Assembly: GCA_025506515.1 (NCBI GenBank)
Contig: CM046451.1
Span: 68,186,783 to 68,250,782, forward strand
Length of the DNA stretch: 64,000 nucleotides
Reading direction: 5' to 3'
DNA from: Flaveria trinervia
Taxonomy: Eukaryota > Streptophyta > Magnoliopsida > Asterales > Asteraceae
The notes under the pieces were generated by a model that saw only the letters and a list, made by a program, of their open reading frames with translations, had not been told where the DNA came from and searched no databases. This document shows, piece after piece, positions 1-9,924 of this stretch. Both the position numbers and the translations under genes were made by a program. Positions within the stretch are counted from its first letter, which is position 1; the number at the start of each line of letters is the position of its first letter.

Positions 1-501
1 AATGACTTAGGTTTTGATTTGGAATAATTTTTATCAAAATTTGAAATTTATAAATTATTTTATAACATTTTAAAAACTTTATAACACTTAAAATCTTTAT
101 AACAATATAAATATAAAACATAAAAATTTTGTAAATTCCATAAATTTATAAATAATTTCGGAGTCAATATTATTTAACAAACAATATTTTATATTAATAT
201 TATATATTAGTAATTTTTTCAGAATTTAAATTGAATAAAAAATATTTTAAAAATGACAGGGCTCAAGGTTGAACCCGAGTCCCATTTGTAGAGGTGAAGT
301 GTATTAACTAGCGGGCTAAAGCCCAATCTAGGTTTCAATCAGATTAATAGATTTGAAATACATTAATTAAATATATACCCAAATCCACTATAACCCTAGT
401 TTGAAATTGATCTAATTAACCACCATCCACTATTGTTGATAAAATCAACCTTCGGCTTTTGATCATTAAGTGAAACCAATTTTATATAAGTTATACCAAC
501 T
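1..501. other. AT-rich noncoding DNA, no gene seen
   Basis: This stretch is rich in A/T runs and has no open frame of note, no RNA gene and no recognisable repeat end. It is the left flank of the solo-LTR-like element that begins at 502. Confidence 0.7.
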
Positions 502-747
502 TGTAAGGCCCCGTTCCCGGGACGCTTACAGCTGGTGATTCATCACACTTAAAACATATACTTTGCGTTTATTCATCAAAACATTGCAGCGGAAACTTAA
601 AACAAGTGGCATTTCATTTCATCATAAAAACTTTTGCAAAATAATGCATCTTATGTTGGTTACAAAATTACATTGTTGTATTACATCACAAAAGCCTTAA
701 ATAAATGGATGCCATCCAAAAGAGCTGAGTAGCCGCCTCGTGCCATC

Positions 748-799
748 CTCAGCAACGTTTACCTGCCAACTGAAAACGTATAAAGTCAGCGTTGCTGAG
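748..799 (+). repeat. Conserved 10-bp inverted repeat in solo LTR 1
   Basis: CTCAGCAACG at 748-757 is the exact reverse complement of CGTTGCTGAG at 790-799, giving a stem with a 32-nt loop. The homologous site in the second solo LTR (16815-16868) keeps the stem with one change, which would be a G-U wobble in RNA. Confidence 0.6.
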
Positions 800-1587
800 T
801 GAATTCTAGTTTTACAATTAAACTTACATAAAATCGTTATTTATTTCCTTTCAGAGTCCATACTATACGTTTCATTCATTCGTGATCATACATCATACGT
901 ACATATAGATAACATCATTATTATCTTCCGTTACGTTCGTTAACAATCATTCATTCATTACATCTTGTGACATGTACATTACCCCGAACATTGTGCACGA
1001 AGCTGGTTACTAGGCTTGAGGTCTTTCATAGACCCCGGACATTGTGCACGAAGCTGACTCCAGTACCTAGGGCAAGGACATTCACCATTCATCTTTTCTT
1101 TTTCATTCCGGATCAGTGCCATATGCTATACCCTGAACATTGTGCACGAAGATGGTTACTGGGCCTAAGGTCTTTCATAGACCCCGAACATTATGCACGA
1201 AGCTGACTCCAGTACCTGGGGCAAGCGGCAAGGATCCCATACATATGGTCAATCACAAGGATTGGACCCCAGTGTGCATCCTTCTGGGGTAGCTAACCCG
1301 CACACAGTTGAGCTAACACCCTTCATTGGGTGTGGACCTCCATACTTTGCTTGCAAGACTTTTTACGTTCATTCATTCGTTAATGCATGCATTCATTCAT
1401 CATGTTCCTCTTTCATTATCTTTCACTTTACGTTACATAATACTTTCGGTTCATTCATTAACATAACACATAAAGCCATGGAAAGATAAACATTCATCAT
1501 CATAAGGAACATATCATAACATACCATTCATACATCATCACACAGGGCATCATACATACATAACATACATCATGCATAGTCATGCAA

Positions 1588-1620
<33 letters not shown>
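1588..1620. repeat. CAT trinucleotide microsatellite
   Basis: About eleven uninterrupted CAT units inside the left arm of solo LTR 1. The matching place in the other solo LTR has only scattered CAT triplets, so the tract expanded in this copy. Confidence 0.9.
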
Positions 1621-1965
1621 GCCCATCATACTATCTATGACCCCAAAAGTCAACCTTTATAGTCCCCCGGGAATTTCCCAAGTCAAAGCCAACTTTACAC
1701 ATGTCAGGATCTGGTATTTGACCAAACATCAACTGATTAACGTGTTAAACCAAACCAAATAGTGTGGAATCCTATTTAATTGGCGATCCAATCAGTGAGA
1801 ACGCACGTAGAGACAATAACGTATTGAATCTAACGTTAAGAATCGATTGGGAATCGATCTACAGCGTTCTATGAACTTGGAGTACGAACTTAGAGGCTTC
1901 TGGACGGTTAGGGTACGTATGGAGTCGAAGTGGATTGAATGCTTACGTTTTTTCATGAATTAGGT

Positions 1966-1977
1966 GGTATTTATAGG
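1966..1977 (-). promoter_or_regulatory. TATA box in LTR of copia A
   Basis: On the minus strand this reads CCTATAAATACC. It lies directly downstream of the LTR motif array, where the core promoter of a copia LTR is expected. The same sequence is at 14506-14517 in the 5' LTR, the copy that would drive the element. Confidence 0.75.
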
Positions 1978-1988
1978 TTAGGGTTGCT

Positions 1989-2206
1989 CATTCGTGCGAC
2001 TGAACCATTAGCATGGTTCATTCGTGCGATTGAGCCATGCGGTTGATCCATTCGCACAACTAAGTGTTCATTCGTGCGACTGAGTCAGACGCATGAAGTT
2101 GTTCAGGCGTATGAACTATTTAGGCGCATGGACACTCAACCGCATGGCCATTCGGACGTATGACCACTGTTGGGGCGCATGGTCCAGTCGGACGCATGAG
2201 AACTTC
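1989..2206 (-). repeat. LTR motif array of copia A (3' copy)
   Basis: Degenerate units follow one another, of the forms ATTCGTGCGACTGA, ATTTAGGCGCATGGACAC and CATTCGGACGTATGACC. Half-sites CAnTCG and CGAnTG face each other across two bases. The array ends right at the TATA box. The 5' LTR copy is at about 14529-14745. Confidence 0.8.
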
Positions 2207-2432
2207 ACTTCACCAAGTTTGAATGTATTCAATATTATAACATTATGCATAACACTTCAAACAATCACAAACCTATATAATCAAGTCAATATGCGTTAAA
2301 CAACTCATTAATGAAGTATTAAACATTATCAACACAACCAAACATTTTGTATTTTATTAAGTACCCAATAATTATATAAGTGTAAGACATATTACATTCA
2401 GATTAGGATCTAGGTACATATATGTATCAACA

Positions 2433-2446
2433 AACTCCCCCTTGGA
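2433..2446 (-). other. Polypurine tract of copia A
   Basis: On the minus strand the bases before the 3' LTR read CCAAGGGGGAGTTT, the purine-rich primer site for plus-strand DNA synthesis. It abuts the TGTTGATAC start of the LTR, so it also fixes that boundary. Confidence 0.85.
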
Positions 2447-3660
2447 CCTAGATCTATCTATTGTCTAATATCTTTCATGATTTCCTCAAAATTATTGTAC
2501 TTACCTTCTTTGGTGACTCATGTGCTTATCTCAAAACCAAAACAGAGTCTTATCACTTTATAGAACTGTAAAGCTTGTATAATATCCTGTGGGTCATAGA
2601 ACAGTGGCCACTTGTATAAAGTATAAACATCTTGTGCTGACAAGTTGGTGAGCCACATCAGGTCAAACACCCTTATGGTTTCCATTGTGCCATTCCTGTT
2701 CAAGACTATTACGGCCTCTCTCGTTCTCGAATCGTAGTACCACCATTTGAAGTGTGGAGTGAAGTCCTGTGGCATCTCACATAGTTGGCTCTTTGACATT
2801 GTACATGATGGACTCCACTTCAGCACTACTCTAGGTTTGCCAGTTATGGCATCAACCTCAGATCTTCTGATGTACCTCGTTGGTTGTTGAGGTTTGAAGT
2901 TGACCCATCTGGTATGGTACTCCCTCTTTAAGCAGCTTCAAACCATCCTGACATCTTACAAGGGTTAGCATATAGCAAGTTTAACTTTGCTAACTGGTTG
3001 AGCTCAAAACCTGGAAGAGTCTTCAGATCGTGTGGAAATCTGAAGTACTCTATTCCCTTCTCACGTTTAACCGCGTAAACTTTGAGGTCTGCAAAATGTG
3101 CCCATGCTATGATTCTGCCTGCCACCTTTTGATGTTCTTAACCTTATACAGTTTGGTGTAGACAGTTGACGTTGTAGCTCTACGTTGGGCCCTGATTTCT
3201 TCAAAACATGCTGCCCATTCAGCCTTTTTGATGTTGACTTCGGCGTTTGAGGCTTGGGGCTTCTCTTTATCCTTTTCTGACTCTTGCTCCACTTTATCCA
3301 GAGTCTCAAAAGTGTCACTGACAAGAGTTTCTCCTAGATTTGGAATGACATTTCCCTCATTGTCAGTGTACTCTGGATAGTGTTGTGCAGTGACATCTTC
3401 AATCTCGATTTCATCGACATCTTGAAGCTCATCGTCACTCTCCTTTTGCATAGTTGGAGCATCTTTCACAATCTCATCAGGATTGAGTCGGAACATTTCA
3501 GCCAGTTGCTCGTCGGCGAGATCATGAATTATTTCTCCTTCTTTAGGAGTGTAATTCACCGATCTCCTGACAATCCCCTGCAGATCAAGAATCATTGTGA
3601 GTTGAGTCTTGATATGTTGGAGGGGAGCAACATCATATTCATCTCCTTGAAAATGTGGAT

Positions 3661-3807
3661 CTACTTGATTTAAAACATGTAACACATCAATCATTAGTCA
3701 ACAATCAAAGTAGTAAACATCAATAATAACCATAAACATTAATTACATTTATTTGATACAATATTCAGATACAAATGATTTAAATAGCATAAACAACTAT
3801 GCATTAC
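3661..3807 (-). other. Predicted 147-nt intron inside aORF of copia A
   Basis: The minus strand reads GTAATG at the donor (from 3807) and AAGTAG at the acceptor (ending 3661), with an ACTAATGAT branch-like motif upstream of the acceptor. The stretch is AT-rich and full of stops. Removing it joins two open regions in the same reading phase. The homologous place in copia D has the same GTAATG donor and an AAGCAG acceptor. Confidence 0.65.
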
Positions 3808-3909
3808 TCTTGTCTTGAATAGCTGGTGTGTTAATAGGATCAGCAGAAGATGATGGGGCTCCTTGGTCTTGATTTTTCTTTGAGCGCCTCTCTTAACCTT
3901 GAGCTGATG

Positions 3910-4050
3910 TAGATGCAGCTGTATCTCCATCTTCATCATCATCATCATGATCAACATTATCACCTACATCAGTGTCATCCCCTTGATCATCACAGTCATC
4001 ATCATCATCATCATCATCATCACTGTCATCATCATCACCATCATCTCCAT
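3910..4050 (-). repeat. Acidic Asp-coding GAT/GAC low-complexity tract
   Basis: Repeated ATC/ATG triplets code on the minus strand for a run of Asp with some Gly, near the end of aORF exon 1. The His-rich frame on the other strand is its mirror. Copia D has a matching acidic tract at 36841-36970. Confidence 0.75.
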
Positions 4051-4389
4051 CTCCTTCTCAGATCTTTAGGGGCTCATCTTTGGAGCCCTTCAGTCTCAGC
4101 ATAAGCTTCTTGTTCTGGGCCTCTAAATCTTGTATCCTCTGTACTGATGATGTATGCATCTCTCTCAGCTCTGTGATCTCTTGGCTCTGGGCCTCTATCC
4201 TTTGGGCTTGGGATGCATTATGCTCCATCAGCTGATTAAGCTGAGAGGCTCGCTGTTCATCCACGCCAGCAGCTTCAGCACTAACCGATTAAGGTTAGCC
4301 AACTGCTCCTCCAACCCGACAGATGGGTAGGCGGATCCAAAAATAGGTGGGAGCTGTGAGGAGGTCCCAACTTCATGGCCTGTGGTGGT

Positions 4390-4620
4390 GGTAGTGGATG
4401 TAGAGAAGATTGGGGTTGGTATAGATATGGATAGCTGTGGATGAGCTGTAGTGGTGGTGGATGGTAAGTGTGTATCTGGTGGAGTAGGTGTAGAAGTGGT
4501 GTATGAGCTGGTGGTAGTGGTGGGTGGAATGGTGGTAGTGGTGGTAGTGGATGTAGTGGTGGTAGGTGGAATGGTGGTAGCTATGGTGGTGGTTGTGGTG
4601 GTGATAAAGGTGATTCTGGG
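4390..4620 (-). repeat. Thr/Pro-coding low-complexity tract of aORF
   Basis: ACC/ACT-type triplets on the minus strand code for long Thr runs with Pro, Ser and Ile. The matching tract in copia D is at 36195-36540. It probably forms a disordered linker. Confidence 0.75.
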
Positions 4621-5852
4621 TTTCTTCCATTTCAAGCCATGGGGCTGAGCCATCCTCTTCTTCCTTGATCCAGTCGAGGAGGATGCTCCCCCTAGAGCGC
4701 GGCGTGGCTGATCAGGAGTATAAGTAGGATCATCAGTAGTCTCTCCCAATCCTCCTGGGCGTTCACCGACCGCCCGGAGCCCTTGTTCTGTGGGAACGAC
4801 TTTGCTTCCCACAGTCCGAGTCAGTGGCTCCTCATCTGACTCCTCCTCTTCCTCACCAGGCATGAAATCCTGGTGGAACCCAGCATTCTCCGCTCCATCT
4901 ACTGTGGGGGCAGATGCTGGAGATGTAATATTAGCAGTGGGGCCCCTTTGTTGGGTCCTACATCTCTAGCATCCACGCTATTATCATCATCAGAGTCATG
5001 CTCTGGGAGCAGTAGCTGCTCGTCGTCGGAGTCGCTGTCTGTGTGACGCCACTTACGTCTACCTGGCGCCACATAACTCTCATTGGCCAGATGGCCTATT
5101 AGTCTCTTCACCTGGGGCTTTACTTGCTTACCCCGGTAGACTCTCATACGACCCAGGGTCATATCATCCATGATCTCTAACACCACAGTATCGTGGCTTT
5201 CCTTGGGAAGTGATGGCAGCTTCTTATTGAAAATCAGCTACAAGAATCTAGGGTACATGCAAAAACCCTCCTTACCCTTTGCCTCCAAATTCTCCACAAG
5301 GTAAGAGAAGATCATGCTCGAGAAGCTGAAAGGGTAGTTCCGCACCAGTGCCACATAGGCATTCTGGATCTGGTCTGAAAGATCATCAAACCCACCTCTT
5401 CTGAAAGCGATGCCCTTCAATATGACATGTGCCAAGTACTTGTACTGGGGACACAGGTTGCTTTTATTGAGCATACCTGACTTGATGTCCCCAGCATACT
5501 TAATCCTCAGAAACATCCTCTTACTGTCAGTGGATGTAGCTTGGTGGGATGATCAGTATCGTCCCGCAGCTCAAGTACTCTCTGAATATCAGCAGCAGTG
5601 ATCTCGATAGCCATCCCACAGATAGAGCTTCGTATGCTATACGGCTCTTGTGATCGATCAACAGAGGCATTCTCCCAAAATGCCTGGTGTAAAGACCTGT
5701 AGGGAGTGCAAGGAGTAGAAATGGCCTTGTGGATCCTTGAACGCCTAAGAAATGTGATGATCTCTGTAAACTAAGCGCCATTCCGAGTAGTATGGTCTAG
5801 ATGAGCACATATGTTGTGCTTAGGGTTGATTGACCATCTAGCAGCCATCAAT

Positions 5853-6393
5853 CTGAAACACAAGACACATAATCATTAGATGCTCACATAACACATACCC
5901 ATTCTAAGTAACTTGTTTGAATTCATTCTGATTCATTTATGCGAATGAATCATGCGACTGTGGTCAGTCGGTTATCCTATCATGCGACTAGACTCATTCG
6001 GGTGAATGAACATGCGACTGAGTTCAATCGGTTGGCTGATCCTGCGATTGATTCAGTCGGCCGACTGAGCTCATTCACATGTCCCATTCGGCCGATTGAG
6101 CATTTAGTCCAGCTCAATCGTGCGATTGGAGTTCATCCATCTTACCAGTCGCATGACTTACTGTTTGGTTGACTTAGGTTCGAGTCTTGACCATATCATG
6201 AAATTAAACATTGTGAAAAGGTTCTTTAGACTCGCAATCACTTAACTAATAACCTAATAACCTCATTTTTAACATTTTACATGGTTTCAGTGCCTTATTA
6301 GTCCATTGAGTGGTTCGGTTCTTGTTTCAATCGCGAATCACTAATTAGGGCACCAATTTCTTCTGATTTCGGTAAGATTTCATCACATTTTAC
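5853..6393 (-). other. Predicted 541-nt intron in the aORF leader of copia A
   Basis: On the minus strand the donor is TTACAG then GTAAAATG (intron from 6393) and the acceptor is CTTGTGTTTCAG (ending 5853), just 4 nt before the aORF ATG. A CTAATGATT branch-like motif precedes the acceptor. Copia B has the same donor and acceptor with a 540-nt intron (63223-63762). The intron contains a motif array at 5935-6165. Confidence 0.65.
5935..6165 (-). repeat. Palindromic motif array inside aORF leader intron (copia A)
   Basis: Dense CAnTCGnnCGAnTG units, including the perfect 14-bp palindrome CAGTCGGCCGACTG at 6054-6067, and single half-sites. It lies between the internal TATA box and the aORF ATG, as the array in the gag leader lies between the LTR TATA box and the gag ATG. 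Confidence 0.8.
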
Positions 6394-6529
6394 CTGTAAG
6401 AAAGCAGATGCACTTCAGAATATCAAGAAGGAAGATTAATTGAAGTCTAAAGGGATTTGGGCAGAGTAACGGTATGATGTGCGATTTAAGGGCGATTGGG
6501 AGTGGTGAGAAGAATGCGATCGACTGTGG

Positions 6530-6542
6530 CCCTTTATATATT
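6530..6542 (-). promoter_or_regulatory. Internal TATA box for aORF (copia A)
   Basis: The minus strand reads AATATATAAAGGG, preceded by a motif array and followed by a pyrimidine-rich leader (TTCTTCTCACCACTCCC) that ends in the splice donor at 6394/6393. The same arrangement is found in B (63074-63086) and D (34330-34341). Confidence 0.65.
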
Positions 6543-6549
6543 GAATCAG

Positions 6550-6835
6550 AGTTCAATCGGCCGACTGGACTCATTCGCTCAATTCATTCAGGCGAATGAA
6601 GCTCAGTCGGGCGATTGACTCAGTCGATCACCTTCAGTCGGCCGACTGAAGCTCAGTCGATCGACTGACTCAGTCGCACCCTCCCAATCGGATGAATGGC
6701 ACATTCTGATAACCCATTTGGGTGAATGGCTCATACTCATGTCCATTCGGTTGTTTAATGCATGAGTATGGTCCATTCGCCTGATTGGTCCATACTCATG
6801 GTCCAGTCGTGCGAATGGGTCATACTCTTTAAATT
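6550..6835 (-). repeat. Palindromic motif array upstream of the internal TATA box (copia A)
   Basis: Many CAnTCGnnCGAnTG units, with perfect palindromes CAGTCGGCCGACTG at 6635-6648 and CAGTCGATCGACTG at 6654-6667. It sits directly upstream, on the minus strand, of the internal TATA box. Confidence 0.85.
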
Positions 6836-6902
6836 TTTCCAACTTTATGACCATTTGACATTTAAACCCTTTTAAACTGTTGAATTAACATTATGAACAC
6901 TT

Positions 6903-7035
6903 GATCATCTCAGACATGATCATTTTAACTTTAACCTTTTAATCACCTCAGACGTGATCCTTTTAAGACATTTTGTCACCTCAGATATGACCCAATTGTT
7001 GTTTGAAAGCACTTGTGGTCACCTCAGACATGACC
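6903..7035 (-). repeat. Four spaced hairpin repeats in the pol-aORF spacer (copia A)
   Basis: Four copies of an inverted repeat whose clearest form on the minus strand is GATCATGTCTGAGATGATC, at 6903-6921, 6942-6958, 6975-6991 and 7017-7035. Copies D (33867-34005) and B (62580-62713) also have exactly four at a similar distance from the pol stop. Confidence 0.85.
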
Positions 7036-7626
7036 TTTTAGATGATAGGTCCCTTATTAACTTCCATGACATAGTCCGATACTAACATACAGAATTTGAC
7101 AAACTTTGTATAGAAATAAAAGAAAAAATACTGAAAACTTAAAAAAATAAGACATGTTTTTGTGTTTTTGTGAGAGTTAATTCCTAAGATGTAGTTCTAA
7201 GGAATAATTATTCTGAGAGAGCAGCCTCAATCATTTAAACCATACATGGATCAATTCAAGTTGGAATCACAAAGGATATTCAAATCATTCAAGACAAGTT
7301 ATTAAAAATTACTTTGATGCTCCTTCCTTGTTTTTCATCTGAAGTCATTTAGCAAATTTAGGAAATCATACTAGTACTCTTAGGTCCCCACACTAATTTG
7401 AACTTTCAAGAATTGTAGCCACAGTGATTGTCAGTATACTTGTCCTCTTAAATCCATACACAGACTTTCAACACAGTTTGGTGATCGTTTTAAGGTTTGT
7501 TTATTTCAACAAGCATTTGTGGATCCCACACACATATGGTAATCAATATTCCTCAGGAATTTTGGAGTGTTCTTTGGGTAGTATTCAAGAAGCGACTATT
7601 CATATAATTTTCAAAGAGAAGCCAAT

Positions 7627-7736
7627 CCTCTGGTCAATGCCATCGCACAGTAGAGAGGCAGCAAACAACAATGAGTTCTAGAAAATATAGGTTATGCTTA
7701 TCCTCAGGTCAGTGCCACCGCACAGCAGAGAGGCAC
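7627..7736 (-). repeat. Two direct repeats of about 35 nt in the spacer (copia A)
   Basis: Units at 7627-7659 and 7702-7736. The minus strand reads GTGCCTCTCTGCTGTGCGG then TGGCACTGACCTGAGG; GTGCC and GGCAC can pair. Both units are conserved in D (33205-33314) and B (61875-61984). Confidence 0.8.
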
Positions 7737-8282
7737 ATAATCTATCTTCTTGTTTGAGCAATTTTTCTTCTTTTAGCACAAATCTCACCAACAACCTAGG
7801 TTATCGGTTTGATTTTATTTTCATTTTTCATGTGCTTTTGCTTATGCTTTGGTCTTACGCACACTTTTCTTGCGTTTATTTTGCTCGTCACCCCTTATTA
7901 GAATCTTGTTGATTGTGTTAACCAGGGATAAGGTGTTACCCACAGCTAGTCAAACATTTTAGTTTAATCTTGAGATCACCAAAAAGGTCTACTCATCTAT
8001 TGTGTTGAATCTACCGACATATCAACTATGGTCTAGCAACCTCTAGGTCTACTTTCTTTGTGTTACCTTAGTAGTAGCTAGCTTAACTATCATATTTCCT
8101 TTTATATTGCTCAGACTACACAGACTTATACTTGAACTTTGCATCTTTTTCAATTTTGATTTTTAAAGTCCCAAATGGTTTGTACCTGTGTACTATCATA
8201 TTCCAAACATTTAATCGGTATCACACATACGTCTTATTTATTATCTATTCGTCTCTCCTTTTCCCTCGTTTTTTTTCCATAC

Positions 8283-8298
8283 CTATTCTCCCCCTAAA
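8283..8298 (-). other. Second polypurine-tract-like site after pol (copia A)
   Basis: The minus strand reads TTTAGGGGGAGAATAG about 160 nt beyond the pol stop. B has the same sequence near 61327-61346 and D a one-base-shorter G run near 32594-32608. It resembles the tract used at the real 3' LTR. Confidence 0.6.
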
Positions 8299-8456
8299 AT
8301 ACTAAAACCTCTAAGGATTTGAGTTTTTGGATTTTAATGAGCGAGGAAAGACACGAAGTGTAATTATTGAACTAACATTAAACAAAAAACAAGAGAATTA
8401 AACTTAAATAACACTAAAATTTAAAGAATAAAAGAACCTAAACGCGACGCATCGGA

Positions 8457-9924
8457 CTATACATTGTCATCTTTAGGAATGACCTCACTTCTCTTTTTAA
8501 CGCCAGTGACCTCTAACATATATAGAAAACATGGTTTGTCAAAAGCCTTTGAATAGAGGTCAACGCGTTGAAAATCAGTGTTTATTTTTATCACATCGAT
8601 TAAATTCTTTTCAAAATAGTGACGTATGAAGTGATATTTGATTCTGATGTGTTTGGTCTTAGGATGTTAGACCGGGTTCTTAGTGACTGCAATCGCAGCA
8701 GAGTTATCAACAAATATAGGAGTGGAAGTGAATTGCAAACCGTAATCCCGCATTTGCTGTTAAATCCATATGATTTGGGAACAGCAACTTGCAGCAGCAA
8801 CGTATTCTGCTTCACAGGTTGACAAAGCAACCGAGGTCTGCTTCTTACACTGCCAGGTTACTAATCTTCTCCCAAAGAACTGACACCCTGCTGACGTAGA
8901 CTTGTAGTTCATCTTGCAGCCGCCGTAATCCGAGTCACTATACGTTGTAAGTTCAAAGTCATCATCATGAGGATACCACAACCCAAGTGTGGATGTGCCC
9001 TTCAAATAACGAAATATCTTTTTGACCCCAATTAGATGATTCACCTTAGGATTTTCCTGATAACGTGAGCATAAACATGTCACATACATGATATCTGGTC
9101 TTGAGGCAGTGAGGTACATGAGAGATCCAATCATCCGTCGGTACATAGTGGCATCTACCATATCACCATTCTCATCGGGTGCTACATCATGGTTTGTAGC
9201 TAGTGGAGTGCCAGCTGTGGAGGCATTCTCCATGTCAAACCGATTGAGAATATCCCCTACATACTTGGTCGGATGTAAGAAGATTCCATTTGGTGTCTGA
9301 TCCACCTGTAACTCGAGAACGAACTTCATCTCCCCCATGGCACTCATCTCAAACTCTGCCTTCATAACTGCTTCAAATTCTTTGCATAATTCTTCGTTCT
9401 TTGAACCAAAGATTATGTCATCTACATAGATCTGTACTAGCAGTAAGTCTCCATCCTCTTCTTTGATAAACAGTGTGCAGTCAATGACTCCCCTGCGAAA
9501 TCTGTGTTTCACAAGATGAGTTGAAAGTTTCTCATACCAAGCCCTTGGAGCTTGATGAAGCCCGTATAGAGCCTTTTCGAGTTTGTAGACTCTATCCCAA
9601 TGATATGGATCGCCAAATCCCTCGGGTTGACTGACATACACTGTTTCTCTGATCTCACCATGAAGGAATCATATCAAGTTGATAAACTTTGATTTTCATA
9701 TAAGATGCATAGGCAAGAAAGATGCGGATGGCTTCCATCCTTGCCACTGGTGCACATACTTCATTGTAGTCAATACCTTCAACTTGTTGAAAATCCTGAA
9801 CAACAAGCCGAGCCTTGTTTCTGATGATCACCCCTTGATCATCTTTCTTGCATTTCAAGACCCATTTGGTGCCAATGACTTTAGCACCTTTAGGTCTATC
9901 GACTAATGTCCATACACCTAACTT
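8457..9924 (-). pseudogene. pol: Copia A reverse transcriptase-RNase H, decayed
   Basis: This is the C-terminal half of the polyprotein: reverse transcriptase copies element RNA into DNA and RNase H removes the template. Recognisable blocks are the GTKW-type RT start, ALYGLHQAPRAWY, the YVDD catalytic site (9418-9429), the YSDSDYGG, CEAEY and VDNSAA RNase H motifs, and HIRIKYHFIR near the end. The stop is TAG at 8457. Breaks: a TAG between integrase and RT at about 9925; an 8-bp deletion in the YQLDV block near 9665; and CAA to TAA before QQMRDYG near 8760. The frame before and after is well kept, so decay is moderate. Confidence 0.9.

Larger units (their letters stand above)
502..1701 (+). 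mobile_element. Solo-LTR-like element 1, left part (interrupted by copia A)
   Basis: The element begins TGTAAGGCCCCGTTCCCGGG at 502 and resumes after copia A at 14985, ending CCGGGTGTTACA at 16055. With A removed it is about 2.27 kb, close to the 2,288 bp of the intact copy at 16571-18858, and the two align along both arms. The ends (TGTAA and TTACA) are short inverted repeats of the TG..CA type. It has no coding potential; the small open frames here are chance. A solo LTR of a large-LTR Ty3/gypsy element is the best reading. The flanks CAACT (497-501) and CTAGA (16056-16060) do not match, so no target duplication supports the outer boundary. This copy may have arisen by recombination or its flanks may have mutated. 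Confidence 0.75.
1702..2432 (-). repeat. 3' LTR of copia A
   Basis: In plus orientation it starts TGTCAGGAT (the partner LTR has TGTTAGGAT) and ends ATCAACA. It aligns along its length with 14242-14979. It carries an array of CAnTCG/CGAnTG and GGCGCATGG motifs at 1989-2206, next to a TATA box at 1966-1977 read on the minus strand. Confidence 0.93.
2518..5848 (-). pseudogene. Extra 3' coding region (aORF) of copia A, decayed
   Basis: This is a sense-strand coding region between pol and the 3' LTR, starting at the ATG at 5848 (MAARWSINPKHN). Order: a globular N-terminal part with FW and MYPRFL motifs (to about 5240); an acidic linker; a basic cluster RKKR (about 4650-4665); a Thr/Pro-rich tract (about 4390-4620); a coiled-coil stretch (4058-4264); an acidic Asp tract (about 3910-4050); an intron (3661-3807); and a C-terminal part (from 3660). 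Stops include TAG soon after the start (in ...RNGA) and TAG at 5240-5238, and there are frameshifts near 3110 and 2930. I see no signal peptide or membrane segment, so an envelope role is not supported. The function is unknown. Related N-terminal regions accompany copia elements in Asteraceae and are often auto-labelled synaptobrevin/longin-like; I doubt that label. Confidence 0.75.
7036..8456 (-). other. Noncoding spacer after pol (copia A)
   Basis: No open frame is supported here. Apart from the repeats listed, the stretch aligns with the spacers of B and D, and a polypurine-tract-like AGGGGGAGAATAGG lies near 8283-8298 on the minus strand. Confidence 0.7.

Noticed and set aside
241..320. 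tRNA-like patch (GGTTGAACCCGAGTCCC)
   Set aside because: It resembles a T-arm by eye, but no acceptor stem or anticodon arm fits around it.
967..1489. Small plus-strand open frames in solo LTR 1
   Set aside because: They are not kept in the sister copy at 16571-18858 and match no family.
3913..4104. His-rich open frame on the plus strand
   Set aside because: It is the mirror of the Asp-coding tract of the aORF on the minus strand; the frame reflects triplet repeats.
4373..4630. His/Tyr-rich minus frame and Val/Gly-rich plus frame
   Set aside because: These are other frames of the Thr/Pro-coding tract of aORF.
2518..5848. Envelope-like gene
   Set aside because: No signal peptide, no membrane span and no cleavage-site-like block could be seen; the parts look disordered, basic and coiled-coil.
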